A stretch of DNA of 64,000 bases. It comes from Dryocola sp036489025. Lineage in GTDB: Bacteria; Pseudomonadota; Gammaproteobacteria; Enterobacterales; Enterobacteriaceae. The position numbers and the translations under genes were made by a program. Shown here piece after piece: positions 8,511 through 17,977 of the stretch (the first letter of the stretch is position 1; each line of letters starts with the position of its first letter). Below the pieces are notes generated by a model. It was not told the origin of the DNA. It was given only the letters and a program-made list of their open reading frames with translations, and made no database searches. The DNA is taken from assembly GCA_036489025.1 (NCBI GenBank), contig DASXGN010000046.1, positions 1 to 64,000 of the forward strand. The letters are read 5' to 3'.

Positions 8511-10379
8511 TTATATCTCGACCTGAGTGCCCAGTTCGATAACCCTGTTCGGCGGGATTTCGAACTGGTCCGGGGCTCGCAGGGCGTTACGTTGCAGGGC
8601 CAGGAACAGCTTGCCGCGCAGGCGTAGATACCACGGACGTTTACCGATGATCAGCGACTCATGCGACATAAAGAACGAGGTTTCCATCATCCGACAGCTC
8701 AGCCCTTCCAGGCCGCAGCGGTGGAACACTTCTTCCACGTTCGGCGTTTCACGCCAGCCGTAGCTTGCCACCACGCGCCAGAAGGTCGGCGAAAGCTGCT
8801 CGATAGAAACGCGCTTCACGTTATGCACGTACGGCGCATCTTCGGTACGCAGCGTCAGCAGCACAACTCGCTCATGAAGCACTTTGTTGTGCTTGAGGTT
8901 GTGTAGCATAGCAAAAGGAATGACGTTCAGCGCGCGCGACATATACACCGCGGTGCCGGGCACGCGCACCGGCGGAGATTTCTCCAGCGAGGCAATCATT
9001 GCCTCCAGAGAATTACCGTGCTCGTGCATACGGCGCAGCAGGCGGAAACGCTCGCTTTTCCAGGTGGTCATGATAACGAACATCACTAACGCCAGGCTCA
9101 ACGGCAGCCAGCCGCCGGAGAAGACTTTAACGGCGTTGGCCGAGAAGAGAGGGATATCGATGCACAGGAAGCCAATGCACATCAGCAGCACGCCAATCTT
9201 GTTCCAGTGCCAGTTCTTGCGCGCCACGGTGCAGGAAAGGATGGACGTCAGCACCATGGTGCCGGTCACCGCAATCCCGTAAGCCGCCGCCAGGTTGCTG
9301 GAATGCTCGAAGCTGACAATCACGATAACCACGGAGATGTAGAGGATCCAGTTAATGGCCGGCACGTAGATCTGCCCGGACTCCATTTCCGAAGTGTGGA
9401 TAATGCGCATTGGCGACAGATAGCCGAGGCGCACGGCCTGGCGAGTCAGTGAGAAGACGCCGGAAATAACGGCCTGCGAAGCGATCACCGTGGCGAGAGT
9501 TGCCAAAATCATCAGCGGGATCAGCGCCCAGTCGGGAGCCAGCAGGAAGAACGGGTTTTTGATGGCTTCCGGATTTTTCAGCAGCAGCGCCCCCTGGCCA
9601 AAGTAGTTCAGCACCAGCGACGGCAGCACCACGGTAAACCACGCAATACGAATCGGGAACTTGCCGAAATGCCCCATGTCCGCATACAGCGCTTCAACCC
9701 CGGTAATAGAAAGCACTACCGCGCCCAGCGCAAAGAAGGAAACCGTTTTATATTCCAGGAAGAAGTGCACCGCCCACGCAGGGTTCAGGGCCTGAAGCAC
9801 CTCCGGATTAGCGATAATGCTGCGTCCGCCAAGCACCGCGAGCACCAGGAACCACAGCAGCATGACCGGAGCAAATAGCTTGCCCACCATGCCCGTACCG
9901 TGTTTCTGAATCACGAACAGCAGCGTCAGCACGATTATCGACAGCGGGACGATGTAGCCGTCCAGCGACGGCGCGGCTATCTCAAGCCCCTCTATCGCCG
10001 ACATCACCGATATCGCGGGCGTGATCACCACCTCACCATAGAAGAAGCTGCCGCCGATCAGGCCCATGATCACCAGCACCGAGGTCATTCTCGCCGAGGT
10101 ATTGCGCCCGGCTAAAGACATCAGCGTCAGAATACCGCCTTCGCCGGCGTTATCCGCCTTCATCACGAAGGTCAGATATTTCACGGAAACGACTAATATC
10201 AACAGCCAGAAAATCAACGATAAAAAGCCGAACACGGCGTCACGTTCTACGCCAAACCCAAACTGACCGGACAGACATTCACGAAGGGTATAAAGCGGGC
10301 TGGTGCCGATATCACCGTAAACCACCCCAATTGCAGCCAGCGTTATCGCGGGCAATGATTGTTTATTATCAGCGCTCAT
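8511..10379 (-). CDS. kup: Low-affinity K+ uptake protein Kup (TrkD)
   Basis: 622 residues, exactly the E. coli length and nearly identical throughout. K+:H+ symporter of the KUP/HAK/KT family: about 12 membrane helices in the first 430 residues, with the family hallmark GVVYGDIGTSPLYTL at 18-32 and GxGGILTL-type motif near 78-86, then a soluble C-terminal domain. Monocistronic, divergent from ravA, and closed by its own terminator. Confidence 0.97.
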   Translation of the reverse strand: MSADNKQSLPAITLAAIGVVYGDIGTSPLYTLRECLSGQFGFGVERDAVFGFLSLIFWLLILVVSVKYLTFVMKADNAGEGGILTLMSLAGRNTSARMTSVLVIMGLIGGSFFYGEVVITPAISVMSAIEGLEIAAPSLDGYIVPLSIIVLTLLFVIQKHGTGMVGKLFAPVMLLWFLVLAVLGGRSIIANPEVLQALNPAWAVHFFLEYKTVSFFALGAVVLSITGVEALYADMGHFGKFPIRIAWFTVVLPSLVLNYFGQGALLLKNPEAIKNPFFLLAPDWALIPLMILATLATVIASQAVISGVFSLTRQAVRLGYLSPMRIIHTSEMESGQIYVPAINWILYISVVIVIVSFEHSSNLAAAYGIAVTGTMVLTSILSCTVARKNWHWNKIGVLLMCIGFLCIDIPLFSANAVKVFSGGWLPLSLALVMFVIMTTWKSERFRLLRRMHEHGNSLEAMIASLEKSPPVRVPGTAVYMSRALNVIPFAMLHNLKHNKVLHERVVLLTLRTEDAPYVHNVKRVSIEQLSPTFWRVVASYGWRETPNVEEVFHRCGLEGLSCRMMETSFFMSHESLIIGKRPWYLRLRGKLFLALQRNALRAPDQFEIPPNRVIELGTQVEI

Positions 10380-10603
10380 AGACTAATCTTTTGTTGGAAT
10401 CCCGAAAGCGTGTGCTTAGTCCCTTGGCCCACAAAAAGGCGCACAGTATGCACGATAATGAAGGAAATCGTACCCCTAAATACAACCGGCCTAGCCTAAA
10501 TCAGATAAAAAAGGCCAATTCATCAACCCATTAACGAGACTCTGTATTGCGATATACTCGCCTTCCCGCTCAGCGATAACCGCGTAAGGATGCAAAGCTA
10601 ATT
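10380..10603. promoter_or_regulatory. kup-ravA divergent promoter region
   Basis: 224 bp without a gene. Toward ravA a TATACT at 10553-10558 with TTAACG 16 bp upstream (10531-10536) is a candidate -10/-35; the poor -35 would fit the sigma-S dependence known for E. coli ravAviaA. The ravA ribosome site GTAAGGA lies at about 10584-10590. No clear kup promoter was resolved. Confidence 0.4.
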
Positions 10604-12097
10604 ATGGCTCAATCACATTTATTGGCTGAAAGAATTTCAAGGCTCAGCCAGGCGCTGGAAAAAGGACTTTTTGAACGTCAGCATGCTATTCGACTTTGCC
10701 TGCTCGCGGCGCTTAGCGGGGAAAGCGTCTTCTTATTAGGGCCGCCGGGGATCGCCAAGAGCCTGATTGCCCGCCGCCTTAAATTCGCTTTTAAGCACGC
10801 CCGCGCCTTTGAATATCTGATGACGCGCTTTTCCACGCCGGAAGAGGTTTTTGGGCCGCTCTCCATTCAGGCGCTAAAAGATGAGGGCCGCTATGAGCGC
10901 CTGACCGCCGGCTATTTGCCTGAGGCTGAAATTGTTTTCCTCGATGAAATCTGGAAAGCAGGCCCGGCTATCCTTAATACCCTGCTGACCGCGATTAACG
11001 AACGCCGCTTCCGCAACGGCGCCAGCGAAGACAAAATCCCTATGCGGCTGCTGGTGGCCGCCTCCAATGAACTCCCGGAGGCCGACAGCAGCCTGGAAGC
11101 CTTATACGACCGAATGCTGATCCGCCTGTGGCTCGACAAAGTGCAGGAAAAAGGCAACTTCCGCTCGATGCTTATCAGCCAGCACGATGAGAACGACAAC
11201 CCGGTGGCGGAAGGCCTGCAGGTTAGCGATGAAGAATACTTTGCCTGGCAAAAAGAGATTGGCACCGTTGGCCTGCCGGACAACGTCTTTGAGCTGATCT
11301 TCAGCCTTCGTCAGCAGCTGGATGAGATCAACGGCGCGCCCTATGTCTCTGACCGTCGCTGGAAAAAGGCCATTCGCCTGTTGCAGGCCAGCGCCTTCTT
11401 TAGCGGCAGAACGGCCGTCGCGCCTATCGATCTTATCCTGCTGAAAGACTGCCTGTGGCACGATACGGCGGCGATGAACCTGATGCAGCAGCAGCTGGAA
11501 ATATTGATGACCGGGCAGGCCTGGCAGCAGCATGCGATGCTTAGCAAGCTTGGGGCAATCGTGCAGCGCCGCATTCAGCTCCAGCAGCAGCACAGCGACC
11601 GGGAGGCCATTACCGTCAGCAAGCAGGGCGGAATGTTTACCCGCCGTCCGCAGTATCAGCTGCCCGACTATCTGACGGGTGAGTCCCTGACCTTACTGCT
11701 TCAGCAGCCGCTGAAGCTGCACGAAATGGAGGTCATCCACATTGCCATCAGCCGCGAAACGCTGGCGCAATGGCTGCAAAAGGGCGGCGATATTCGCGGC
11801 AAGCTGAACGGCATTGGCTTTGCCCAGTCCTTGAACATGGAAGTGGACGCTACGCAGCATCTGGTTATCCGCGATGTAAGCATGCAGGGAACCCGGCTGG
11901 TGATGCCCGGCAAGCAGCAGCAGGGCATGCCGGATGAGGTGAAACAGCAGCTCGACGATCTGGAAACGGCCCTCCACCAGCAGCACGAGCGCTTTAACGA
12001 TCAGCAAAAATGCCTGTTCATTCAGAGCGACTGGCTGGGCCGCATCGAAGCCAGCCTGCAGGACGTGGCCGAGCAGATTAAGCAGGCCCGGCAATAA
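10604..12097 (+). CDS. ravA: Regulatory ATPase RavA (MoxR AAA+)
   Basis: 497 residues (E. coli 498). AAA+ module of the MoxR clade: Walker A GPPGIAKS at 46-53, Walker B VFLDE at 111-115, sensor 1 Asn155 in AASNELPEA; then the discontinuous LARA domain that in E. coli binds the inducible lysine decarboxylase LdcI and ppGpp. The stop TAA and the viaA ATG share one base (TAATG), so the two are translationally coupled. Confidence 0.96.
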   Translation: MAQSHLLAERISRLSQALEKGLFERQHAIRLCLLAALSGESVFLLGPPGIAKSLIARRLKFAFKHARAFEYLMTRFSTPEEVFGPLSIQALKDEGRYERLTAGYLPEAEIVFLDEIWKAGPAILNTLLTAINERRFRNGASEDKIPMRLLVAASNELPEADSSLEALYDRMLIRLWLDKVQEKGNFRSMLISQHDENDNPVAEGLQVSDEEYFAWQKEIGTVGLPDNVFELIFSLRQQLDEINGAPYVSDRRWKKAIRLLQASAFFSGRTAVAPIDLILLKDCLWHDTAAMNLMQQQLEILMTGQAWQQHAMLSKLGAIVQRRIQLQQQHSDREAITVSKQGGMFTRRPQYQLPDYLTGESLTLLLQQPLKLHEMEVIHIAISRETLAQWLQKGGDIRGKLNGIGFAQSLNMEVDATQHLVIRDVSMQGTRLVMPGKQQQGMPDEVKQQLDDLETALHQQHERFNDQQKCLFIQSDWLGRIEASLQDVAEQIKQARQ

Positions 12098-13548
12098 TGC
12101 TCAGCCTGGAAACGCTCGATCTAATACTGGCTATCAGTGAAGGAGAATTGATAGAAGAGATCATTATTACCCTGCTGGCTTCGCCTCAGCTGGCCGTATT
12201 TTTTGAAAAGCATCCCCGGCTGAAAAACGCCATTGTGCAGGATATTCCCCGCTGGCGTGAGCTGCTTAAGGCGCGGATCCACGATGCCAGCGTGCCGCAG
12301 GAGCTGGCGCGCGAGGTGCTTTGTTATCAGCAATGTCAGCTTCTGAGCACCAGCCAGCTGATCGTTAAGCTCCCTGAAACGCTGGCCCTGCTCAAATCGG
12401 TGGCATCGCCGTTTTATGAGCAGGCGCATTCGCTGGTGGCAAGCCATCCCCACTTTACGCCCGCGCAGCAAACGCTGTTCCTTCAGCGCTGGCGTCTGAG
12501 CCTGGTCGTGCAGGCAACCTCCCTCAACCAGCAGCTGCTGGAAGATGAACGCGATCTGCTGCTGGCAGAAGTGCAGCAGCGCCTGGCGCTAAGCGGCCAG
12601 CTCGAGCCCATCCTGGCCGACACCGACAATGCAGCGGGCAAACTGTGGGATATGAGCGCCGGCACGCTCAAACACGGCGACTATCAGCTCATCGTGCAGT
12701 ACGGCGAGTTTCTGGCCAGCCAGCCGGAGCTGTTGCAGCTTGCTGAACAGCTGGGCCGCTCGAAAGAGGCGAAAGCCGTCCCGAAGAAAGATGCTCCCAC
12801 GGAGATCTGGCATACGATGGTGCGCGAGCCCGCCACGGTGCCGGAACAGGTGGACGGTCTGCAACGCAGCGACGATATCCTGCGCCTGCTGCCGCCCGAG
12901 CTTGCCACGCTCGGCATCACAGAGCTGGAATACGAGTTTTATCGCCGACTGGTGGAGAAGCAGCTGCTGACCTATCGCCTGCACGGTGATGCCTGGCGGG
13001 AGAAAAAAATGGAGCGCCCGGTCGTCCATCAGGACTTCGACGAACAGCCGCGCGGGCCGTTTATCGTCTGCGTGGACACCTCTGGTTCCATGGGCGGCTT
13101 CAACGAACAGTGCGCCAAGGCGTTTTGCCTGGCATTGATGCGCGTCGCCCTGGCCGACAATCGCCGCTGTTTCATTATGCTGTTTTCTGATGAGGTGGTG
13201 CGCTACGAAGTTTGTGGCCGGGACGGCATCGAGCAGATCGTTCGCTTTCTCAGCCAGCGCTTTCGCGGCGGCACAGATATGGCGAGCTGCTTTCGATCTA
13301 TCGTTGAGAAAATGCAGGGCAGCGAGTGGTTTGACGCCGACGCGGTGGTTATCTCTGACTTTATCGCGCAGCGGCTGCCCGACGAGGTGGTCAATAAGGT
13401 GAAGGGCTTACAGAAGGCTCACCAGCATCGCTTTCACGCGGTGGCAATGTCAGGGCACGGCAAACCCGGCATTATGCGCATTTTCGATCATATCTGGCGC
13501 TTTGATACCGGGATGCGAAGCCGCCTGCTGCGTCGCTGGCGGCGTTAG
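12097..13548 (+). CDS. viaA: VWA-domain protein ViaA
   Basis: 483 residues, the E. coli length. N-terminal helical region followed by a C-terminal von Willebrand factor A domain with an intact MIDAS motif D327-T-S-G-S331. ViaA is the partner that stimulates RavA ATPase; the pair has been tied in E. coli to respiratory complexes, acid response and aminoglycoside uptake. Ends only 3 bp from the stop of convergent asnA, with no terminator visible between them. Confidence 0.95.
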   Translation: MLSLETLDLILAISEGELIEEIIITLLASPQLAVFFEKHPRLKNAIVQDIPRWRELLKARIHDASVPQELAREVLCYQQCQLLSTSQLIVKLPETLALLKSVASPFYEQAHSLVASHPHFTPAQQTLFLQRWRLSLVVQATSLNQQLLEDERDLLLAEVQQRLALSGQLEPILADTDNAAGKLWDMSAGTLKHGDYQLIVQYGEFLASQPELLQLAEQLGRSKEAKAVPKKDAPTEIWHTMVREPATVPEQVDGLQRSDDILRLLPPELATLGITELEYEFYRRLVEKQLLTYRLHGDAWREKKMERPVVHQDFDEQPRGPFIVCVDTSGSMGGFNEQCAKAFCLALMRVALADNRRCFIMLFSDEVVRYEVCGRDGIEQIVRFLSQRFRGGTDMASCFRSIVEKMQGSEWFDADAVVISDFIAQRLPDEVVNKVKGLQKAHQHRFHAVAMSGHGKPGIMRIFDHIWRFDTGMRSRLLRRWRR

Positions 13549-13551
13549 TTT

Positions 13552-14544
13552 TTACAGCAGGGAATCAACCTTCGTCTGTACTTCAGCGGGCCATACGCCG
13601 CACTGAACCTGGCCGATATGCGGCTGTTGCAGCAGCAGCATGGTCAGGCGTGACTGGCCGATCCCCCCGCCGATCGTTTGCGGCATTTCACCCTTTAACA
13701 AAGACTGGTGCCATTCGAGCTGCAGACGATCTTCATCACCGGTGGTTGCCAACTGACGCTTCAGCGTTTCAGGATCGACGCGAATCCCCATCGAAGAAAG
13801 CTCAAACGCATCTTCCAGCACCGGGTTCCAGACCAGAATATCGCCGTTCAGGCCCGCAAAACCGGCTTCGCTGCGGGTTGACCAGTCATCATAATCCGGG
13901 GCGCGAACGTCGTGACGTTTACCGTCGCCCAGCTCGCCGCCAATCCCTATCAGGAATACGGCACCCAGTTCTTTAGCAATCGCTCTCTCGCGGCCTTTGG
14001 CATCAAGCTCAGGGAAGCGCTGCTGTAACTCTTCGCTATGAACGAAGTGAATTTTTTCCGGCAGGAACGCGGTCAGACCGTACTGCTCGCTTACGGCGGC
14101 TTCCGTGGCCTTCATGGCGGCCCAGATGCTTTCTACCGTCTGCTTCAGCGTGCCCAGATGGCGTTCACCGTCGCCCATAACGCGTTCCCAGTCCCACTGA
14201 TCGACGTAGACCGAGTGGATAGGCGTCAGGCGGTCTTCATCGGGACGAAGGGCTTTCATGTGCGTGTAAAGCCCTTCGCCCGCGCTGAAGTCATGCTGGC
14301 CGAGCGTTTTTCTTTTCCATTTGGCCAGGGAATGCACCACTTCAAACTGCGCCTCAGGCAAGGTTTTTACCTTAACCTGTACCGCTTTTTCGCAGCCAGA
14401 AAGGTTGTCCTGTGTGCCATCGCCCACGCGGCTGAGAATCGGTGCCTGAACTTCAATCAGACCCAATTTTTCTTCAAGCTGGCGGGAGAAATGGGATTTC
14501 ACAAAACTAATCTGGCGTTGTTTAGCGATGTAGGCGGTTTTCAT
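13552..14544 (-). CDS. asnA: Aspartate-ammonia ligase (asparagine synthetase A)
   Basis: 330 residues as in E. coli. Makes asparagine from aspartate, ammonia and ATP; built on the class II aminoacyl-tRNA synthetase fold. Conserved N-terminal YIAKQRQISFVKSHFSRQLEE and C-terminal GGGIGQSRLTMLLL (the motif 3-like ATP site) are present. Divergent from asnC, whose product activates it in E. coli when asparagine is scarce. Confidence 0.97.
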   Translation of the reverse strand: MKTAYIAKQRQISFVKSHFSRQLEEKLGLIEVQAPILSRVGDGTQDNLSGCEKAVQVKVKTLPEAQFEVVHSLAKWKRKTLGQHDFSAGEGLYTHMKALRPDEDRLTPIHSVYVDQWDWERVMGDGERHLGTLKQTVESIWAAMKATEAAVSEQYGLTAFLPEKIHFVHSEELQQRFPELDAKGRERAIAKELGAVFLIGIGGELGDGKRHDVRAPDYDDWSTRSEAGFAGLNGDILVWNPVLEDAFELSSMGIRVDPETLKRQLATTGDEDRLQLEWHQSLLKGEMPQTIGGGIGQSRLTMLLLQQPHIGQVQCGVWPAEVQTKVDSLL

Positions 14545-14704
14545 GGCTCTTCTCTTTTTTGCTGTGTTGTTTCAGTAGCGACGATTAAGCAACAGAAAGC
14601 ACCCAACATTCAATAATCAATAATAAAAAAGCCCTTCCTCTTTTTAATTGACTAATTTAAGGCTATATAAAATGGATATTCGTGATTAATCATAGGAAAA
14701 AGTG

Positions 14705-15163
14705 ATGGATAATTATCAAATCGACAATCTGGATCGCGGCATTCTTGACGCTCTGATGGCCAATGCGCGCACCGCCTATGCCGAACTGGCAAAACAGTTT
14801 GGCGTTAGCCCCGGCACCATTCACGTGCGCGTAGAGAAGATGAAGCAGGCGGGTATCATCACCGGGGCGAGGATAGATGTCAGCCCGAAACGGCTGGGCT
14901 ACGACGTTTGCTGCTTTATCGGCATCATATTGAAGAGCGCGAAAGACTATCCCTCCGCGCTGGCAAGGCTTGAGAGTCTGGAAGAAGTCACCGAGGCCTA
15001 CTACACCACCGGCCACTACAGCATCTTTATTAAGGTCATGTGCCGTTCCATCGATGCTCTGCAGCAGGTACTTATCAACAAGATCCAAACAATCGATGAA
15101 ATTCAGTCCACCGAGACGCTGATCTCCCTGCAAAACCCCATAATGCGCACGATCAAGCCTTAA
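14705..15163 (+). CDS. asnC: Lrp/AsnC-family regulator AsnC
   Basis: 152 residues. Winged-helix domain 1-60 (LAKQFGVSPGTIHVRVEKMKQAGI is the HTH) and a RAM ligand-binding domain from about 65, which binds asparagine in E. coli. I choose the ATG at 14705, 7 nt after AGGA, over the GTG directly before it at 14702, to match the E. coli length. AsnC activates asnA and represses its own gene; transcription continuing through mioC toward oriC is known in E. coli. Confidence 0.96.
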   Translation: MDNYQIDNLDRGILDALMANARTAYAELAKQFGVSPGTIHVRVEKMKQAGIITGARIDVSPKRLGYDVCCFIGIILKSAKDYPSALARLESLEEVTEAYYTTGHYSIFIKVMCRSIDALQQVLINKIQTIDEIQSTETLISLQNPIMRTIKP

Positions 15164-15184
15164 AGGCTAAATATAATACCCATA

Positions 15185-15193
15185 TTATCCACA
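15185..15193 (+). promoter_or_regulatory. DnaA box in the mioC promoter region
   Basis: Perfect consensus TTATCCACA between asnC and mioC. In E. coli the equivalent box lets DnaA repress mioC transcription. A TACAAT at 15219-15224 is a candidate mioC -10. Confidence 0.85.
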
Positions 15194-15253
15194 GGTAGAT
15201 CGCAGGCCTTACACAGCGTACAATACGCGACGACTTACAAAGGCGGGATCGCA

Positions 15254-15703
15254 ATGACGGACATCACTCTGATTAGCGGCAGTACTCTGGGCAGTGCCGA
15301 ATACGTGGCTGAACACCTGGCTGAGAAGCTGGATGAAGCAGGTTTCTCAACCGAAACGCTACACGGGCCGCTGCTGGAAGACCTGCCAACCCGCGGAGTC
15401 TGGCTGATTGTCTCCTCTACGCATGGCGCAGGAGATCTGCCTGATAATTTGCAGCCGCTTTATGATGCAATAAAGGAAGGAAAACCGGATCTGAGCAACA
15501 TTCGCTACGGTGCGGTCGGTATCGGCAGTCGTGAATATGACACTTTTTGCGGTGCTATTGAGAAAATCGATGCCCTGCTCAGCGGCTGCGGAGCCAAAAG
15601 AGTGGGATCTTTATTGAAAGTGAACATCCTCGATCATGACATTCCTGAAGATCCGGCTGAAGTTTGGGTCGGATCCTGGAAAGAATTACTCCAGGATTTG
15701 TAA
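15254..15703 (+). CDS. mioC: Flavodoxin-like protein MioC
   Basis: 149 residues, two more than E. coli MioC. Short-chain flavodoxin: SGSTLGSAEYVAE at 8-20 is the FMN phosphate loop, and STHGAGDLPDN near 55-65 supplies the isoalloxazine loop. Reported in E. coli as an electron carrier that supports biotin synthase. Its 3' end abuts oriC, and transcripts from its promoter run into the origin. Confidence 0.95.
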   Translation: MTDITLISGSTLGSAEYVAEHLAEKLDEAGFSTETLHGPLLEDLPTRGVWLIVSSTHGAGDLPDNLQPLYDAIKEGKPDLSNIRYGAVGIGSREYDTFCGAIEKIDALLSGCGAKRVGSLLKVNILDHDIPEDPAEVWVGSWKELLQDL

Positions 15704-15704
15704 A

Positions 15705-15990
15705 GATCGCACTTTCTTCTGTGTATAACTATGCTTAAAAGCTCGTAGTAAGCGGTAGTTATCCAAAGAACAACTGCTGTTCACTTTTTGAGTTGTGCAT
15801 AACCCTCACTTTTGATCCCAGCTTATACTGCGTGGGATCACCGATCATTCACAGCAAACGATCCTGTCCAATCGATTGATCTCTTTAGTTAAAAATGGCT
15901 TATCCACAGAACATGCCGATCCTAATAAGAGATCATAATAAAGAGATCTTTAAATAAAAAAGATCTTCTTTTAATTAGCGAGGATCCCGG
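15705..15990. other. oriC: Chromosomal replication origin oriC
   Basis: Lies between mioC and mnmG, reversed relative to the usual E. coli drawing. DnaA boxes: R1 TTATCCACA at 15900-15908, R2 at 15794-15802 (minus strand TTATGCACA), R3 TTATCCAAA at 15759-15767, R4 at 15720-15728 (minus strand TTATACACA). R1-R2 (106 bp) and R2-R4 (74 bp) spacings equal those I count in E. coli. Three AT-rich 13-mers beginning GATCT on the minus strand form the unwinding element at 15922-15934, 15936-15948 and 15953-15965. An IHF-like site (ATCAATCGATTG, minus strand) spans about 15869-15880. Eleven GATC sites occur in the region, the SeqA/Dam substrate. Confidence 0.97.
15922..15965 (-). other. DNA unwinding element: three 13-mers of oriC
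   Basis: Three tandem AT-rich 13-mers each starting with GATC on the minus strand: GATCTCTTATTAG, GATCTCTTTATTA and GATCTTTTTTATT. The first (right) repeat is identical to the E. coli R 13-mer; the others are variants of GATCTNTTNTTTT. Confidence 0.9.
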
Positions 15991-16072
15991 TACTTTCTCC
16001 ATCGACTAAAGTTGAGTAGAATCGCCAACCCGGGAATCAGTCACCCTCCCGTTTAACCACGAGGCAGTCACC

Positions 16073-17962
16073 ATGTTTTATCCAGATCCTTTTGACGTCA
16101 TCATCATTGGCGGGGGTCATGCAGGCACCGAGGCCGCGATGGCCGCAGCCCGTATGGGTCAGCAGACCCTTCTTCTGACACACAATATCGACACGCTGGG
16201 ACAGATGTCCTGTAATCCGGCGATCGGCGGTATTGGCAAAGGACATCTGGTTAAGGAAGTTGACGCCCTGGGCGGGCTGATGGCGAAAGCGATCGATCGG
16301 GCTGGCATCCAGTTTAGAATACTAAACGCGAGCAAAGGCCCGGCTGTCAGAGCAACCCGAGCTCAGGCAGACCGCGTGCTGTATCGTCAGGCCGTTCGTA
16401 CCGCACTGGAGAATCAGCCCAACCTGATGATCTTCCAGCAGGCGGTCGAAGATCTGATTGTCGAGAACGATCGCGTTGTCGGCGCTGTAACCCAGATGGG
16501 CCTGAAATTCCGTGCTAAGTCTGTGGTGCTGACCGTCGGGACTTTCCTCGACGGCAAAATTCATATCGGACTGGATAATTACAGCGGTGGCCGTGCTGGC
16601 GATCCGCCATCCATTTCGCTTTCTCGTCGCCTGCGTGAACTGCCGCTGCGCGTCAGCCGCCTGAAAACGGGCACCCCGCCGCGTATTGACGCGCGCACAA
16701 TCGATTTCAGCGTGCTTGCGCAACAGAACGGCGATAGTCCAATGCCGGTCTTCTCGTTCATGGGCAATGTGAGCCAGCATCCGGCGCAGGTGCCTTGCTA
16801 CATCACGTATACCAACGAGAAAACTCACGACGTTATTCGTAATAACCTCGATCGCAGCCCGATGTACGCAGGCGTAATCGAAGGGATTGGTCCGCGCTAC
16901 TGCCCGTCCATCGAAGACAAAGTGATGCGTTTTGCCGATCGCAATCAGCATCAAATCTTCCTTGAGCCTGAAGGACTGACCAGCAACGAAATTTATCCAA
17001 ACGGTATCTCCACCAGCCTGCCGTTTGACGTCCAGATGCAAATTGTTCGCTCCATGCACGGTATGGAAAACGCGAAGATCGTTCGTCCGGGCTACGCCAT
17101 TGAGTACGATTTCTTCGATCCGCGCGATCTGAAACCCACGCTGGAAAGTAAATACATCCAGGGTCTGTTCTTTGCCGGTCAAATCAACGGCACCACCGGA
17201 TACGAAGAAGCCGCGGCCCAGGGCCTGCTGGCGGGTCTGAACGCCGGGCGCTTCTCTGCCGAGAAGGAAGGTTGGGCACCGCGCCGCGATCAGGCTTACC
17301 TTGGTGTGCTGGTGGACGATCTTTGTACCCTCGGCACCAAAGAACCGTACCGTATGTTCACCTCCCGTGCGGAATACCGCCTGATGCTGCGCGAAGACAA
17401 CGCGGATCTGCGTTTAACCGCCGCCGGTCGCGAAATGGGCCTTGTAGACGACGAACGCTGGGCGCGCTTCAACGAAAAACTGGAAAGCATTGAGCGTGAA
17501 CGTCAGCGTCTGAAAGATATCTGGCTGCATCCGCACTCCGAGCAGGTGGAAGAAGTGAATGTTAAGCTCAGCGCTCCGCTTTCGCGTGAAGCCAACGGGG
17601 AAGACCTGCTGCGCCGCCCGGAAATGACCTACGCGGAGATGATGCAGCTATCCGCGTTCGCACCGGGGCTGGCCGATCCTCAGTCTGCCGAGCAGGTTGA
17701 GATTCAGATCAAATACGAAGGCTATATCGCCCGCCAGCAGGATGAAATCAACAAGCAGCAGCGCAATGAGAACACCGTGCTGCCTGCGACGCTTGATTAT
17801 CGGCAGGTGAGCGGGCTGTCTAACGAAGTGATCGCCAAGCTAAACGATCACAAACCGGTTTCTATCGGCCAGGCATCGCGCATTTCGGGGATCACCCCGG
17901 CGGCGATTTCCATTTTGCTTGTCTGGCTAAAAAAACAAGGGCTGCTGCGCCGTAGCGCCTGA
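16073..17962 (+). CDS. mnmG: tRNA uridine-5-carboxymethylaminomethyl modification enzyme, FAD subunit
   Basis: 629 residues as in E. coli (gidA). With MnmE it installs the cmnm5/nm5 group on wobble uridine 34 of certain tRNAs. N-terminal FAD-binding Rossmann motif GGGHAGTEAA at 13-22; C-terminal helical domain binds tRNA and MnmE. The ATG at 16073 follows GAGGCAG. Its promoter (candidate -10 TAGAAT at 16017-16022) fires away from oriC, and its transcription is known to aid origin opening in E. coli. Confidence 0.97.
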   Translation: MFYPDPFDVIIIGGGHAGTEAAMAAARMGQQTLLLTHNIDTLGQMSCNPAIGGIGKGHLVKEVDALGGLMAKAIDRAGIQFRILNASKGPAVRATRAQADRVLYRQAVRTALENQPNLMIFQQAVEDLIVENDRVVGAVTQMGLKFRAKSVVLTVGTFLDGKIHIGLDNYSGGRAGDPPSISLSRRLRELPLRVSRLKTGTPPRIDARTIDFSVLAQQNGDSPMPVFSFMGNVSQHPAQVPCYITYTNEKTHDVIRNNLDRSPMYAGVIEGIGPRYCPSIEDKVMRFADRNQHQIFLEPEGLTSNEIYPNGISTSLPFDVQMQIVRSMHGMENAKIVRPGYAIEYDFFDPRDLKPTLESKYIQGLFFAGQINGTTGYEEAAAQGLLAGLNAGRFSAEKEGWAPRRDQAYLGVLVDDLCTLGTKEPYRMFTSRAEYRLMLREDNADLRLTAAGREMGLVDDERWARFNEKLESIERERQRLKDIWLHPHSEQVEEVNVKLSAPLSREANGEDLLRRPEMTYAEMMQLSAFAPGLADPQSAEQVEIQIKYEGYIARQQDEINKQQRNENTVLPATLDYRQVSGLSNEVIAKLNDHKPVSIGQASRISGITPAAISILLVWLKKQGLLRRSA

Positions 17963-17977
17963 TAATGCATGAATCTG

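Noticed and set aside
8374..8526. Small open frame (MKARTFKKMN...) with a GGAG upstream, between rbsD and kup
   Set aside because: It runs through the kup terminator and into the kup coding sequence on the other strand; composition follows those features.
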